A stretch of DNA of 64,000 bases. Source: Trachythela sp. YZ-2020. Taxonomy: Eukaryota; Cnidaria; Anthozoa; Malacalcyonacea; Clavulariidae. Numbering within the stretch: position 1 is the first letter of the stretch; the number at the start of each line of letters is the position of its first letter. A program made the translations under genes and the position numbers. The DNA lies in the NCBI GenBank assembly GCA_016169945.1, contig JADLSH010000324.1:24441-88440 (forward strand), written 5' to 3'. The notes under the pieces are model-generated. The model made no database searches. It was not told where the DNA came from and saw only the letters and a program-made list of their open reading frames with translations. This document shows positions 31,144 to 49,800 of the stretch, piece by piece.

Positions 31144-31380
31144 TCTAAATTTTATACTCTTTTTGCTCTTAACATTTTTACTATATTTGTCATAATAAAT
31201 TTTACTCAACTGCCAAATTTAACTTGTGGCAATTTTGGCAGTATATACATATACTGTATATAACATATACTATACTTAACACAATGTACATATACTTGTA
31301 TCAACTTTATAAACTGTAAATCCATTGTAATTTTATACTAAAGATGGATATCAATAAATTATTATTATTATTATTATTAT
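30388..31380 (+). mobile_element. 5'-truncated CR1/L2-like LINE inserted in the satellite
   Basis: The insertion begins inside a reverse transcriptase reading frame and ends in an ATT microsatellite tail (31360-31380) after an AATAAA at 31354. CR1/L2-type elements commonly end in short 3' repeats and are 5'-truncated. Satellite flanks both sides, and uninterrupted versions of the same satellite stretch occur near 43381-43421 and elsewhere, so the empty site can be read directly. The target duplication is about 4-6 bp (TATAA). Confidence 0.8.
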
Positions 31381-34300
31381 ATAACCACATAACCATATAA
31401 CCATTAAACCATACAACCACACAACCACTAAACCACATAACCATGTGACAACATAACCACATAGCCACATAACCACATAACCACGCAACAACATAAGCAC
31501 ATTACCACATAACCCCATAACCATATAACCATTAAACTATATAACCAAATAACCATATAACCATATAACCATATAACCACATAACCACATAACCATATAC
31601 CCATATAACCACATAACCACATAAACATATAACCACATAACCACATAACCACATAAACACTAAACCACATAACCATGTGACAACATAACCACATAACCAC
31701 GTAACCACATAACCACATAACAACATAACCACATAGCCACATTACCGCATAACCCCATAACCATATAACCATTAAACCATATAACCATATAACCATATAA
31801 CCATATAACTATATAACCATATAACCATATAACCATATAACCATATAATCATATAACCATATAACAATACAACCATATAACCATATAACCATATAACCAT
31901 ATAACCATATAACCATATAACCATATAACCATATAACCATATAACAACATAACCATATAACCATTAAACCATATAACCACACAACCACTAAACCACATAA
32001 CCACATAACCATATAACCATATAACCATATAACCATATAACCATATAACCATATAACCATATAACCATATAACCATATAAACATATAACCACATAACCAT
32101 ATAACCATTAAACCATATAACCACACAACAACTAAACCACATAACCATGTAACAACATAACCACATAGCCACATAACCACATAACCATATAACCATTAAA
32201 CCATATAACCACATAACCACATAACTATAAAACCACATAACCACATAACCTTATAACGACATAACCATATAACCATATAACCACATAAACATATAACCAC
32301 ATAACCACATAACCATTAAACCACATAACCATATGACAACATAACCACATAGCCACGTAACCACATAACAGCATAACCACATAACCACATTACCGCAAAA
32401 CCCCATAACCATATAACCATTAAACCATATAACCATATAACCATATAACTATATAACCATATAACCATATAACCACATAGCCATTAAACAATATAACCAC
32501 ACAACCACTAAACCACATAACCACATAACCATATAACCATATAACCATATAACCATATAACCATATAACCATATAACCATATAACCATATAACCATATAA
32601 CCATATAACCATATAACCATATAACCATATAACCATATAACCATATAACCATATAACCATATAACCATATAACCACATAACCATATAACCATTAAACCAT
32701 ACAACCACACAACCACTAAACCACATAACCATGTAACAATATAACCACATAGCCACATAACTACATAAACACATAACAAAATAAGCACATTGCCACATAA
32801 CCCCATAACCATATAACCATTAAACTATATAACCATATAACCATATAACCACATAACCACATAACCACATAATCACATAACCACATGACCATTAAACCAT
32901 TAAATCAAATAACCACGCAACTACTATTTACATAGCCACATAACCATATAACCATATAACCACATAACCAATAAACCATTAAACCAAATAACCACATAAC
33001 CATATAACCATATAACCATATAACCATATAACCATATAACCATATAACCATATAACCATATAACCATATAACCATATAACCATATAACCATATAACCATA
33101 TAACCATATAACCATATAACCACATAACCATATAACCCTTAAGCCATTAAACCATATAACCACATAGCCATTAAACCACATAAGCACATAACCGTTATAC
33201 CATATAACCATATAACCACATAACCATATAACCATATAACCACATAACCATATAACCATTAAACCATATAACCACATAACCATATAACCATATAATCACA
33301 TAACCACGTAACCACATAACCATATAACCACATAACCACATAACCACATAACTATATAACCACATAACCACATAACCATTAAACCACATAACCACATATA
33401 ACCATATAACCATATAACGACATAACCATATAACCACATAACCATTAAACCACATAACCATATAACCAGTAAACCATATAACCACATAACCATTAAACCA
33501 TATAACCATATAACCATATAACCATATAACCATATAACCATATAACCATATAACCATATAACCATATAACCATATAACCATATAACCATATAACCATATA
33601 ACCATATAACCATATAACCATATAACCATATAACCATATAACCATATAACCATATAACCATATAACCATATAACCATATAACCATATAACCATATAACCA
33701 TATAACCATAACCATATAACACCATATAACCACATAACCATATAACCACATAACCATATAACCATATAACCATATAACCACATAACCACATAACCATATA
33801 ACCATATAACCATATAACCATAAAACCATATAACCACATAAGCATATAACCATTAAACCATGTAACCACATAACCACATAACCTCATAACCATAACCACA
33901 TAACCACATAACCACATAACCACATAACCATATAACCATTAAACCATATAACCATATAACCATATAACCATATAACCATATAACCATATAACCATATAAC
34001 CATATAACCATATAACCATATAACTATATAACCACATAACCATATAACCACATAACCATATAACCACATAGCAACATAACCACATAACCATATAACCACA
34101 TAACCATATAACCATTAAACCATATAGCCACATAACCACATAACCACATAACCATATAAACATATAACTACATAACAATATAACCATATAACCATATAAC
34201 CATATAACCATATAACCATATAACCATATAACCATATAACCATATAACCATATAACCACATAACCACATAACCACATAACCACATAACCACATAACCATA

Positions 34301-37300
34301 TAACCACATAACCATATAACCATATAACCATATAACCATATAACCATATAACCATATAACCATATAACCATATAACCATATAACCACATAAACATATAAC
34401 CACATAACCACATAACCACATAACCATTAAACCACATAACCATGTAACAACATAACCACATAGCCACGTAACCACATAACCACATAACCACATAACCACA
34501 TAACCACATAACCACATAACCACATAACCACATAACCACATAACCACATAACCACATAACCACATAACCACATAACCATATAAAATAACATAACCATATA
34601 ACCATATAACCATTAAACCATATAACCACATAACCATATAACCATTAAACCATTAAACCATATAACCATATAACCATATAACCATATAACCATATAACCA
34701 TATAACCATATAACCATATAACCATATAACCATATAACCATATAACCATATAACCATATAACCATATAACCATATAACCATATAACCACATAACCATATA
34801 ACCATTAAACCATATAACCATATAACCATATAACCATATAACCATATAACCATATAACCATATAACCATATAACCATAACCATATAACCACATAACCACA
34901 TAACCATGTAACAACATAACCACATAGCCACATAACCACATAAACACATAACAACATAAGCACATTGCCACATAACCCCATGACCATATAACCATTAAAC
35001 TATATAACCATATAACAATATAACCACATAACCACATAACCACATAACCACATAACCACATAACCATATAACCATATAACCATATAACCACATAACCACA
35101 TAACCATTAAACCATATAACCGCATAACCATATAACCATATAACCACATAACCACATAACCATATAACCATATAACCATATAAACAACCATATAACCATA
35201 TAACCATATAACCATATAACCATATAACCATATAACCATAACCACATAACCACATAACCATATAACCATTAAACCATATAACCATATAACCATTAAACCA
35301 TATAACCATATAACCATATAACATAACCACATAACCATATAACCATATAACCACATAACCATATAACCATATAACCATTAAACCATATAACCACATAATC
35401 ATATAACCATATAACCATATAACCATATAACCATATAACCATATAACCATATAACCATATAACCATATAACCATATAACCATATAACCATATAACCACAT
35501 AACCATATAACCATTAAACCATACAACCACACAACCACTAAACCACATAACCATGTAACAATATAACCACATAGCCACATAACTACATAAACACATAACA
35601 AAATAAGCACATTGCCACATAACCATATAACCATTAAACTATATAACCATATAACCATATAACCATATAACCACATAACCACATAACCACATAATCACAT
35701 AACCACATGACCATTAAACCATTAAATCAAATAACCACGCAACTACTATTTACATAGCCACATAACCATATAACCATATAACCATATAACCACATAACCA
35801 CATAAACATATAACCATATAACAATTAAACCATATAACCACATAACCATAAAACCACGTAACCACATAACCATATAACGACATAACCATATAACCATATA
35901 ACCATATAACCACATAACCACATAAACATATAACCACATAACCACATAACCACATAACCATTAAACCACATAACCATGTAACAACATAACCACATAACCA
36001 CATAACCATATAACCACATAACCACATAACCATTAAACCACATAACCACATACCACATAACCACACAACCACATAACCACATAACTATAAAACCACATAA
36101 CCACATAACCATATAACGACATAACCATATAACCATATAACCATATAACCACATAACCACATAAACATATAACCACATAACCACATAACCATTAAACCAC
36201 ATAACCATGTAACAACATAACCACATAGCCACGTAACCACATAACCACATAACAACATAACCACATTACCACATAAACATAACCATTAAACCACATAACC
36301 ACATACCACATAACCACACAACCACATAACTATAAAACCACATAACCATATAACGACATAACCATATAAACATATAACCATATAACCACATAACCACATA
36401 AACATATAACCACATAACCATTAAACCACATAACCATGTAACAACATAACCACATAGCCACGTAACCACATAACCACATAACAACATAACCACATTACCG
36501 CAAAACCCCATAACCATGTAACCATATAAGCATTAAACCATATAACCATATAACCATATAACCATATAACCATATAACCATATAACCATATAACCATATA
36601 ACCATATAATCGTATAACCATATAACCATATAACCATTAAACCATACAACCACACAACCACTAAACCACATAACCATGTAACAACATAACCACATAGCCA
36701 CATAACCACATAAACACATAACAACATAAGCACATTGCCACATAACCCCATGACCATATAACCATTAAACTATATAACCATATAACAATATAACCACATA
36801 ACCACATAACCACATAACCACATAACCATATAACCATATAACCACATAACCATGTAACCATTAAACCATTAAACCATATAACCACATAACTATTAAACCA
36901 CTTAAGCACATAACCGTTAGACCATATAACCATATAACCACATAACCACATAACCATATAACCATATAACCATTAAACCATATAACCACTTAACCATATA
37001 GCCACATAACCACATAACCACGTAACCACATAACCATATAATCATTAAATCATATAACCACATAACCATTAAACCATATTACTATATAACCATGTAACCA
37101 TATAACCATATTACCATATAACCTCATAACCATATAACCACATAACCACATAACCACATAACTATAAAACCACATAACCACATAACCATATAACGACATA
37201 ACCATATAACCATATAACCATATAACCACATAACCACATAACCACATAAACATATAACCACATAACCACATAACCATTAAACCACATAACCACATAACAA

Positions 37301-39602
37301 CATAACCACATTACCGCAAAACCCCATAACCATATAACCATATAACCATTAAACCATATAACCATATAACCATATAACCATATAACCATATAACCATATA
37401 ACCATATAACCATATAACCATATAACCATATAACCATATAACCATATAACCATATAACCATATAACCATATAACCATATAACCATATAACCATTAAACCA
37501 TATAACAATATAACCATATAACCATATAACCATATAACCATATAACCATATAACCATATAACCATATAACCATATAACCATATAACCATATAACCACATA
37601 ACCACATAACCATAACCACATAACCATATAACCATATAACCATTAAACCATATAACCACATAACCACATAACCACATAACCATTAAACCATATAACCATA
37701 TAACCATATAACCATATAACCATATAACCATATAACCACATAACCACATAACCACATAATCACATAACCACATAACCCTTAAACCATTAAATCAAATAAC
37801 CACACAACTACTATTTACATAACCACATAACCATATAACCATATAACCACATAACCATGTAACCATTAAACCATTAAACCATATAACCACATAACTATTA
37901 AACCACTTAAGCACATAACCGTTAGACCATATAACCATATAACCACATAACCACATAACCATATAACCATATAACCATTAAACCATATAACCACATAACC
38001 ACATAACCATATAGCCACATAACCACATAACCACGTAACCACGTAACCACATAACCACATAACAACATAACCACATTACCGCAAAACCCCATAACCATGT
38101 AACCATATAACCATTAAACCATATAACCATATAACCATATAACCATATAACCATATAACTATATAACCATATAACCATATAACCATATAACCATATAACC
38201 ATATAACCATATAACCATATAACCATATAACCATATAACCATATAACCATATAACCATATAACCATATATAACCACATAACCATATAACCATTAAACCAT
38301 ATAACCATATAACCATATAACCATTAAACCATATAACAATATAACCATATAACCATATAACCATATAACCATATAACCATATAACCATATAACCATATAA
38401 CCATGTAACCATATAACAACATAACCATATAACCATTAAACCATTAAACCACATAACCACACAACCACTAAACCACATAACCACATAACCATATAACCAT
38501 ATAACCATATAACCATATAACCATATAACCATATAACCACATAACCATATAACCATTAAACCATACAACCACACAACCACTAAACCACATAACCATGTAA
38601 CAACATAACCACATAGCCACATAACCACATAAACACATAACAACATAAGCACATTGCCACATAACCCCATGACCATATAACCATTAAACTATATAACCAT
38701 ATAACCATATAACCAAATAACCATATAACCACATAACCACATAACCACATAATCACATAACCACATAACCATTAAACCATTAAATCAAATAACTACACGA
38801 CTACTATTTACATAACCACATAACCATACAACCATATAACCACATAGCCATATAACCATTAAACCATTAAACCATTAAACCATTAAACCATATAAGCACA
38901 TAACCATTAAACCATATAACCACATAACCATTAGACCATATAACCATATAACCATATAACCACATAACCACATAACCATATAACCATATAACCATTAAAC
39001 CATATAACCACATAACCACATAACCACTTAACCATATAGCCACATAACCACATAACCACGTAACCACATAACCATATAACCATATAACCACATAACCATA
39101 TAATCATTAAATCATATAACCACATAACCATTAAACCATATTACTATATAACCATGTAACCATATAACCATATTACCATATAACCACATAACCAAATAAC
39201 CATATAACCACATAACCACATAAACACATAACTATAAAACCACATAACCACATAACCATATAACGACATAACCATATAACCATATAACCACATAAACACA
39301 TAAACATATAACCACATAACCACATAACCATATAACCATATAACCACATAACCACATAGCCACGTAACCACATAACCACATAACAACATAACCACATTAC
39401 CGCAGAACCCCATAACCATATAAAAATATAACCATTAAACCATATAACCATATAACCATATAACCATATAACTATGTAACTATATAACTATATAACCATA
39501 TAACCATATAACCATATAACCATATAACCATGTAACCATATAACCATTAAACCATCTAACAATATAACCATATAACCATATTACCATATAACCATATAAC
39601 CA
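31381..39602. repeat. 8-bp satellite, second block (8.2 kb)
   Basis: Continuous 8-bp units (CCATATAA most frequent; CCACATAA, CCATTAAA, CAACATAA variants). The plus strand has almost no G. Because 8 is not a multiple of 3 and the minus strand unit TTATATGG contains no stop, all minus-strand frames stay open and read MVIWLYGY repeats. Runs of perfect CCATATAA units exceed 200 bp near 33495-33705. Larger variants recur, such as ACTATTTA near 32925, 35745, 37808 and 38803. Confidence 0.95.
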
Positions 39603-40611
39603 TTTATATTATAAGTAGTATCTAACGAGCAATTTGATTGGCTAATGCGCGTGCTTTATGACGCAATAAAGCACGGCCAGCGTTTTCATTTTTCTCACTT
39701 CGTCCCCACTTGTTAAATTTTCCTCGGAATTGTCAATACAATATGAACAAAATTATAATAGTTTTAAATCCAAAGTGTGTCAAAAAGCAAGAAAAAATAG
39801 ACCTAAACGAGATGGAAAAAAGCCAGCCAACAAATAACAACGGAACATAAACGGTGAATAAAGATTCGTAGCTGTTTCTGAGTTTGAAATATACTTTTTT
39901 GCTTGAAAGTTGGCATTCATCGGCGACAAGAAACGCGAAAATCTGTACTATTTTGACATTTAAAGGTACAAAAACTGTTTTTAAACACAAACCAAACCAA
40001 ATTTATCCACAGTTTTAGGTGCTAAAAATTAAAATTAACCATTTTGGCATTGATTTAGATATAAACAATATGTGTACAGTTTTTAAGCTGTCAAGATGCA
40101 ACGGCAAAAACCTACACAAATACGACATGTTTATGCATTTCTTGACAGTTTGCTGGGAAAATTTTTAACCACTAACCACTGAACTAGCAAAAAACACAAA
40201 AAATATTCAAACAGTACCTTCAAACAAAAACTGCCTGATATATTTGGTTCAAGATGAAAAATCAACTTGACAGCCAATGTCATCAAAGCAGCTTGACAAA
40301 AACGGAAAAACCCTTCGCTTTTATACGAATCCAGGACAATAGTGAAGCAGAACAACGAAAAACCAATCTGTCTCATTGTGCACTATATTTGAAAAAATTT
40401 CAACAGTTCTTGTGCCTTTTTAATCCCTAATTTTTGTTGAGTTGCAAGTTTTTCGCTCCTTCGCCGGCCAGAATTCAAGCGTAGTTGTTTCCAAGCAATG
40501 AAAACATTAAAAAGCTTGCGAGTGACGTCAGTGATTACATGTTAGGAGAATATCAATATTGATCTTTGAACAAAATTGTTTACTGTGCTTATCTACCACT
40601 TATAATATAAA
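39603..40611. mobile_element. 1-kb non-autonomous DNA element inside the satellite
   Basis: The terminal repeats are TTTATATTATAAGTAGTA (39603-39620) and TACCACTTATAATATAAA (40594-40611), one mismatch apart, with weaker pairing continuing inward about 40 bp (CAAATTG and CAAAATTG). The interior is unique, AT-rich, and has short minus-strand ORFs of about 80 codons with no recognisable domain. It interrupts the 8-bp satellite cleanly on the left. Confidence 0.6.
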
Positions 40612-40802
40612 AGAATTAAAAAACTCGTCTTGTGCCGCTATGGTGTTTTAATGCACTCGGGGAAATGTTGGGAGAATACTCGAGAAGCGTGTAAAACACT
40701 CGGCTACGCCTCGTGTTTTACAAGCTTCTCTCGTATTCTCCCAACATTCACCCCTCGTGTATTATTACACCATAACGGCACGCGACTCGTTTTTTAATTC
40801 TT
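40611..40802. mobile_element. 192-bp near-perfect palindromic MITE
   Basis: The ends are AAGAATTAAAAAACTCGT and ACTCGTTTTTTAATTCTT. The two halves pair almost throughout: TGTTGGGAGAATACTCGAGA on the left against its near-complement on the right, around a centre near 40704 (CGGCTACGCC). It abuts the 1-kb element directly. It could be nested into it or mark a second insertion at the same place. Confidence 0.75.
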
Positions 40803-43800
40803 AAATAACCATGTAACCATATAACAACATATCCATATAACCATTAAACCATTAAACCACATAACCACGCAACCACTAAACCACATAACCACATAACCAT
40901 ATAACCGTATAACCATATAACCATATAACCAAAAACCATATAACCACATAACCATATAACCATTAAACCATACAACCACACAACCACTAAACCACATAAC
41001 CATGTAACAACATAACCACATAGCCACATAACCACATAAACACATAACTACATAAGCACATTGCCACATAAACCCATAACCGTATAACCATTAAACTATA
41101 TAGCCATATAACCTTGTAACCATATAACAACATAACCATATAACCATTAAACCATTAAACCACATAACCACACAACCACTAAACCACATAACCACATAAC
41201 CATATAACCATATAACCATATAACCATATAACCATATAACCATATAACCATATAACCATATAACCATATAACCATATAACCATATAACCATTAAACCATA
41301 CAACCACACAACCACTAAACCACATAACCATGTAACAACATAACCACATAGCCACATAACCACATAAACACATAACAACATAAGCACATTGCCACATAAC
41401 CCCATGACCATATAACCATTAAACTATATAACCATATAACAATATAACCACATAACCACATAACCACATAATCACATAACCACATAACCCTTAAACCATT
41501 AAATCAAATAACCACACAACTACTATTTACATAACCACATAACCATATAACCATATAACCATATAACCACATAACCATATAACCATTAAACCATTAAACC
41601 ATATAACCACATAACCATTAAGCTACATTAGCGCATAACCGTTAGACCTTATAACGATATAACGATATAACCACATAACAACATAACCACATAAACATAT
41701 AACCATATAACCATTAAACCATATAACCACATAACCACATAACCATATAGCCACATAACCACATAACCACGTAACCACATAACCATATAACCACATAACC
41801 ACATAACCATTAAACCACATAACCACATACCACATAACCACACAACCACATTACCATATAATCATTAAACCATATAACCACATAACCATTAAACTATTAA
41901 AGCATATAACCATATAACCATATAACCATATAACCATATAACCATATAACCTCATAACCATATATCCATATAATCACGTAACCACTAAACCATATAACCA
42001 CATAACCACATAACCACATAACCATTAAACGATATAACGACATAACCATGTAACCACATATTAACCATATAATCATTAAACCATATAACCACATAACCAT
42101 TAAACCATTAAACCATATTACTATATAACCATGTAACCATATAACCATATTACCATATTACCACATAACCTCATAACCATATAACCACATAACCACATAA
42201 CCACATAACACATAACCATATAACCATATAACCATATAACCACATAACCACATAACTATAAAACCACATAACCACATAACCATATTACGACATAACCATA
42301 TACCCATATAACCACATAACCACATAAACATATAACCACATAACCACATAACCACATAAACACTAAACCACATAACCATGTGACAACATAACCACATAAC
42401 CACGTAACCACATAACCACATAACAACATAACCACATAGCCACATTACCGCATAACCCCATAACCATATAACCATATAACCATATAACCATATAACCATA
42501 TAACCATATAATTATATATAACCATATAACCATATAACCATATAACCATATAATCATATAACCATATAACAATACAACCATATAACCATATAACCATATA
42601 ACCATATAACCATATAACCATATAACCATATAACCATATAACCATATAACCATATAACCATATAACCATATAACCATATAACAACATAAACATATAACCA
42701 TTAAACCATATAACCACACAACCACTAAACCACATAACCACATAACCATATAACCATATAACCATATAACCATATAACCATATAACCATATAACCATATA
42801 ACCATATAACCATATAACCATATAACCATATATACATATAACCACATAACCACATAACCATTAAACCATATAACCACACAACAACTAAACCACATAACCA
42901 TGTAACAACATAACCACATAGCCACATAACCACATAACCATATAACCATTAAACCATATAACCACATAACCACATAACCACATAACTATAAAACCACATA
43001 ACCACATAACCTTATAACGACATAACCATATAACCATATAACCACATAAACATATAACCACATAACCACATAACCATTAAACCACATAACCATGTGACAA
43101 CATAACCACATAGCCAGGTAACCACATAACAGCATAACCACATAACCACATTACCGCAAAACCCCATAACCATATAACCATTAAACCATATAACCATATA
43201 CCATATAACTATATAACCATATAACCATATAACCACATAGGCATTAAACAATATAACAATACAACCATATAACCATATAACAATATAACCATATAACCAT
43301 ATAACAACATAACCATATAACCATTAAACCATATAACCACACAACCACTAAACCACATAACCACATAACCATATAACCATATAATCATATAACAATATAT
43401 ACATATAACCACATAACCAAATAACCATTAAACCATACAACCACACAACCACTAAACCACATAACCATGTGACAACATAACCACATAGCCACATAACCAC
43501 ATAACCACGCAACAACATAAGCACATTACCACATAACCCCATAACCATATAACCATTAAACTATATAACCAAATAACCATATAACCATATAACCATATAA
43601 CCACATAACCACATAACCACATAACCACATAACCACATAATCACATAATCACATAACCACATAACCGTTAAACCATTAAATCAAATAACCACACAACCAC
43701 TATTTATATAACCACATAACCATTTAACCATATAGCCATATAACCATATAACCATATAACCATATAATAATATAACCATATAACCATATAACCACATAAC

Positions 43801-46800
43801 CATATAACCATTAAACCATATAACCACATAACCATTAAAACAAATGAGCATATAACCGTTAGACCATATAACCATATAACCACATAACCACATAACCATA
43901 TAACCATATAACCATATAACCATATAATCATTAAACCATATAACAGCATAACCACCTAACCACATTACCGCAAAACCCCATAACCATATAACCATTAAAC
44001 CATATAACCATATAACCATATAACTATATAACCATATAACCATATAACCACATAGCCATTAAACAATATAACAATACAACCATATAACCATATAACAATA
44101 TAACCATATAACCACATAACAACATAACAACATAACCATATAACCATTAAACCATATAACCACACAACCACTAAACCACATAACCATATAACCATATAAT
44201 CATATAACAATATATACATATAACCACATAACCATATAACCATTAAACCATACAACCACACAACCACTAAGCCACATAACCATGTGACAACATAACCACA
44301 TAACCACATAACCACATAACCACATAACCACGCAACAACATAAGCACATTACCACATAACCCCATAACCATATAACCATTAAACTATATAACCAAATAAC
44401 CATATAACCATATAACCATATAACCACATAACCACATAACCATATACCCATATAACCACATAACCACATAAACATATAACCACATAACCACATAACCACA
44501 TAAACACTAAACCACATAACCATGTGACAACATAACCACATAACCACGTAACCACATAACCACATAACAACATAACCACATAGCCACATTACCGCATAAC
44601 CCCATAACCATATAACCATTAAACCATATAACCATATAACCATATAACTATATAACCATATAACCATATAACCATATAACCATATAATCATATAACCATA
44701 TAACAATACAACCATATAACCATATAACCATATAACCATATAACCATATAACCATATAACAGCAAAACCATATAACCATTAAACCATATAACCACACAAC
44801 CACTAAACCACATAACCATATAACCATATAACCATATAACCATATAACCATATAACCATATAACCATATAACCATATAACCATATAACCACATAACCATA
44901 TAACCATTAAACCATATATAACCACATAACCACATAACCACATAACTATAAAACCACATAACCTTATAACGACATAACCATATAACCATATAACCACATA
45001 AACATATAACCACATAACCACATAACCATTAAAACACATAACCATGTGACAACATAACCACATAGCCACGTAACCACATAACAGCATAACCACATAACCA
45101 CATTACCGCAAAACCCCATAACCATATAACCATTAAACCATATAACCATATAACCATATAACTATATAACCATATAACCATATAACCACATAGCCATTAA
45201 ACAATATAACAATACAACCATATAACCATATAACAATATAACCATATAACCATATAACAACATAACCATATAACCATTAAACCATATAACCACACAACCA
45301 CTAAACCACATAACCACATAACCATATAACCATATAATCATATAACAATATATACATATAACCACATAACCATATAACCATTAAACCATACAACCACACA
45401 ACCACTAAACCACATAACCATGTGACAACATAACCACATAGCCACATAACCACATAACCACGCAACAACATAAGCACATTATCACATAACCCCATAACCA
45501 TATAACCATTAAACTATATAACCAAATAACCATATAACCATATAACCATATAACCACATAACCACATAACCACATAGCCACATAACCACATAACCACATA
45601 ATCACATAATCACATAACAACATAACCATTAAACCATTAAATAACCACACAACCACTATTTATATAACCACATAATCATTTAACCATATAGCCATATAAC
45701 CATATAACCATATAATAATATAACCATATAACCATATAACCACATAACCATATAACCATTAAACCATTAAACCATATAACCACATAACCATTAAAACAAA
45801 TAAGCACATAACCGTTAGACCATATAACCATATAACCATATAACCACATAACCATATAACCATATAACCATATAACCATATAACCATTAAACCATATAAC
45901 AACATAACCACATAACCATAAAACCATATAACCACATAACCACGTAACCAAATAACCATATAACCACATAACCACATAACCATTAAACCACATAACCACA
46001 TAACCACACAACCACATTACCATATAATCATTAAACCATATAACCACATAACCATTAAACTATTAAAGCATATAACCATAAAACCATATAACCTCATAAC
46101 CATATAACCATATAATCACGTAACCACATAACCACATAACCACATAACCACATAACCATTAAACCATTAAACCATATAAACACATAACCATATAACCACA
46201 TAACCATATAACGACATAACCATGTAACCACATATTAACCATATAATCATTAAACCATATAACCACATAACCATTAAACCATTAAACCATATTACTATAT
46301 AACCATGTAACCATATAACCATATAACCATATTACCATATAACCTCATAACCATATAACCACATAACCACATAACCATATAACCATATAACCACATAACC
46401 ACATAACCACATAACTATAAAACCACATAACCACATAACCATATTACGACATAACCATATAACCATATAACCACATAACCACATAAACATATAACCACAT
46501 AACCACATAACCACATAAACACTAAACCACATAACCACGTGACAACATAACCACATAACCACGTAACCACATAACCACATAACAACATAACCACATAGCC
46601 ACATTACCGCAAAACCCCATAACCATATAACCATTAAACCATATAACCATATAACCATATAACCATATAACCATATAACCATATAACCATATAACCATAT
46701 AACCATATAACCATATAATCATATAACCATATAACCATACAACCATATAACCATATAACCATATAACCATATAACCATATAACCATATAACAACATAACC

Positions 46801-49800
46801 ATATAACCATTAAACCATATAACCACACAACCACTAAACCACATAACCACATAACCATATAACCATATAACCATATAACCATATAACCATATAAACATAT
46901 AACCACATAACCATATAACCATTAAACCATATAACCACAGAACAACTAAACCACATAACCATGTAACAACATAACCACATAGCCACATAACCACATAAAC
47001 ATTAAACCATATAACCACATAACCACATAACTATAAAACCACATAACCACATAACCTTATAACGACATAACCATATAACCATATAACCACATAAACATAT
47101 AACCACATAACCACATAACCATTAAGCCACATAACCATGTGACAACATAACCACATAGCCACGTAACCACATAACAGCATAACCACATAACCACATTACC
47201 GCAAAACCCCATAACCATATAACCATTAAACCATATAACCATATAACCATATAACTATATAACCATATAACCATATAACCACATAGCCATTAAACAATAT
47301 AACAATACAACCATATAACCATATAACAATATAACAATATAACCATATAACCATATAACAACATAACCATATAACCATTAAACCATATAACCACACAACC
47401 ACTAAACCACATAACCACATAACCATATAACCATATAATCATATAACAATATATACATATAACCACATAACCATATAACCATTAAACCATACAACCACTA
47501 AACCACATAACCATGTGACAACATAACCACATAGCCACATAACCACATAACCACACAACAACATAAGCACATTACCACATAACCCCATAACCATTAAACT
47601 ATATAACCAAATAAACATATAACCATATAACCATATAACCACATAACCACATAACCACATAAACACATAACCACATAACCACATAGCCACATAACCACAT
47701 AACAACATAACCATTAAACCATTAAATCAAATAACCACACAACCACTATTTATATAACCATATAGCCATATAACCATATAACCATATAATAATATAACCA
47801 TATAACCATATAACCACATAACCATATAACCATATAACCATTAAACCATATAACCACATAACCATTAAAACAAATAAGCACATAACCGTTAGACCATATA
47901 ACCATATAACCATATAACCACATAACCATATAACCATATAACCATATAACCATATAACAACATAACAACATAACCATATAACCATTAAACCATATAACCA
48001 CACAACCACTAAACCACATAACCATATAACCATATAATCATATAACAATATATACATATAACCACATAACCATATAACCATATAATCATATAACAATATA
48101 TACATATAACCACATAACCATATAACCATTAAACCATACAACCACACAACCACTAAACCACATAACCATGTGACAACATAACCACATAACCACATAACCA
48201 CGCAACAACATAAGCACATTACCACATAACCCCATAACCATATAACCATTAAACTATATAACCAAATAACCATATAACCATATAACCATATAACCACATA
48301 ACCACATAACCATATAACCATATAACCACATAACCACATAAACATATAACCACATAACCACATAACCACATAAACACTAAACCACATAACCATGTGACAA
48401 CATAACCACATAACCACGTTACCACATAACCACATAACAACATAACCACATAGCCACATTACCGCATAACCCTTATACCAAATAACCCTTTAACCATACA
48501 ACCACATAACCACATAACCACATAACCACATAACCACATAACCACATAATCACATAATCACATAACAACATAACCATTAAACCATTAAATTAAATAACGA
48601 CACAACCACTATTTATATAACCACATAACCATTTAACCATATAGCCATATAACCATATAACCATATAATAATATAACCATATAACCATATAACCACATAA
48701 CCATATAACCATTAAACCATTAAACCATATAACCACATAACCATTAAAACAAATAAGCACATAACCGTTAGACCATATAACCATATAACCACATAACCAT
48801 ATAACCATATAACCATATAACCATTAAACCATATAACAACATAACCACATAACCATAAAACCATACAACCACATAACCACGTAACCAAATAACCATATAA
48901 CCACATAACCACATAACCATTAAACCACATAACCACATACCACATAACCACACAACCACATTACCATATAATCATTAAACCATATAACCACATAACCATT
49001 ACACTATTAAGCATATAAGCATATAAGCATATAACCATATAACCTCATAACCATATAACCATATAATCACGTAACCACAAAACCACATAACCACATAACC
49101 ACATAACCATTAAACCATTAAACCATATAAACACATAACCATATAACCACATAACCATATAACGACATAACCATGTAACCACATATTAACCATATAATCA
49201 TTAAACCATATAACCACATAACCATTAAACCATTAAACCATATTACTATATAACCATGTAACCATATAACCATATTACCATATTACCATATAACCTCATA
49301 ACCATATAACCACATAACCACATAACCACATAACACATAACCATATAACCACATAACCACATAACCACATAACTATAAAACCACATAACCACATAACCTT
49401 ATTACGACATAACCATATAACCATATAACCACATAACCACATAAACATATAACCACATAACCACATAACCACATAAACACTAAACCACATAACCACGTGA
49501 CAACATAACCACATAACCACGTAACCACATAACCACATAACAACATAACCACATAGCCACATTACCGCAAAACCCCATAACCATATAACCATTAAACCAT
49601 ATAACCATATAACCATATAACCATATAACCATATAACTATATAACCATATAACCAAATAACCATATAACCATATAATCATATAACCATATAACAATACAA
49701 CCATATAACCATATAACCATATAACCATATAACCATATAACCATATAACAACATAACCATATAACCAGTAAACCATATAACCACACAACCACTAAACCAC

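Noticed and set aside
39733..40376. Two minus-strand ORFs of about 80 codons in the 1-kb element
   Set aside because: Phenylalanine-rich AT-driven frames without domain, splice or start evidence; judged to be chance.
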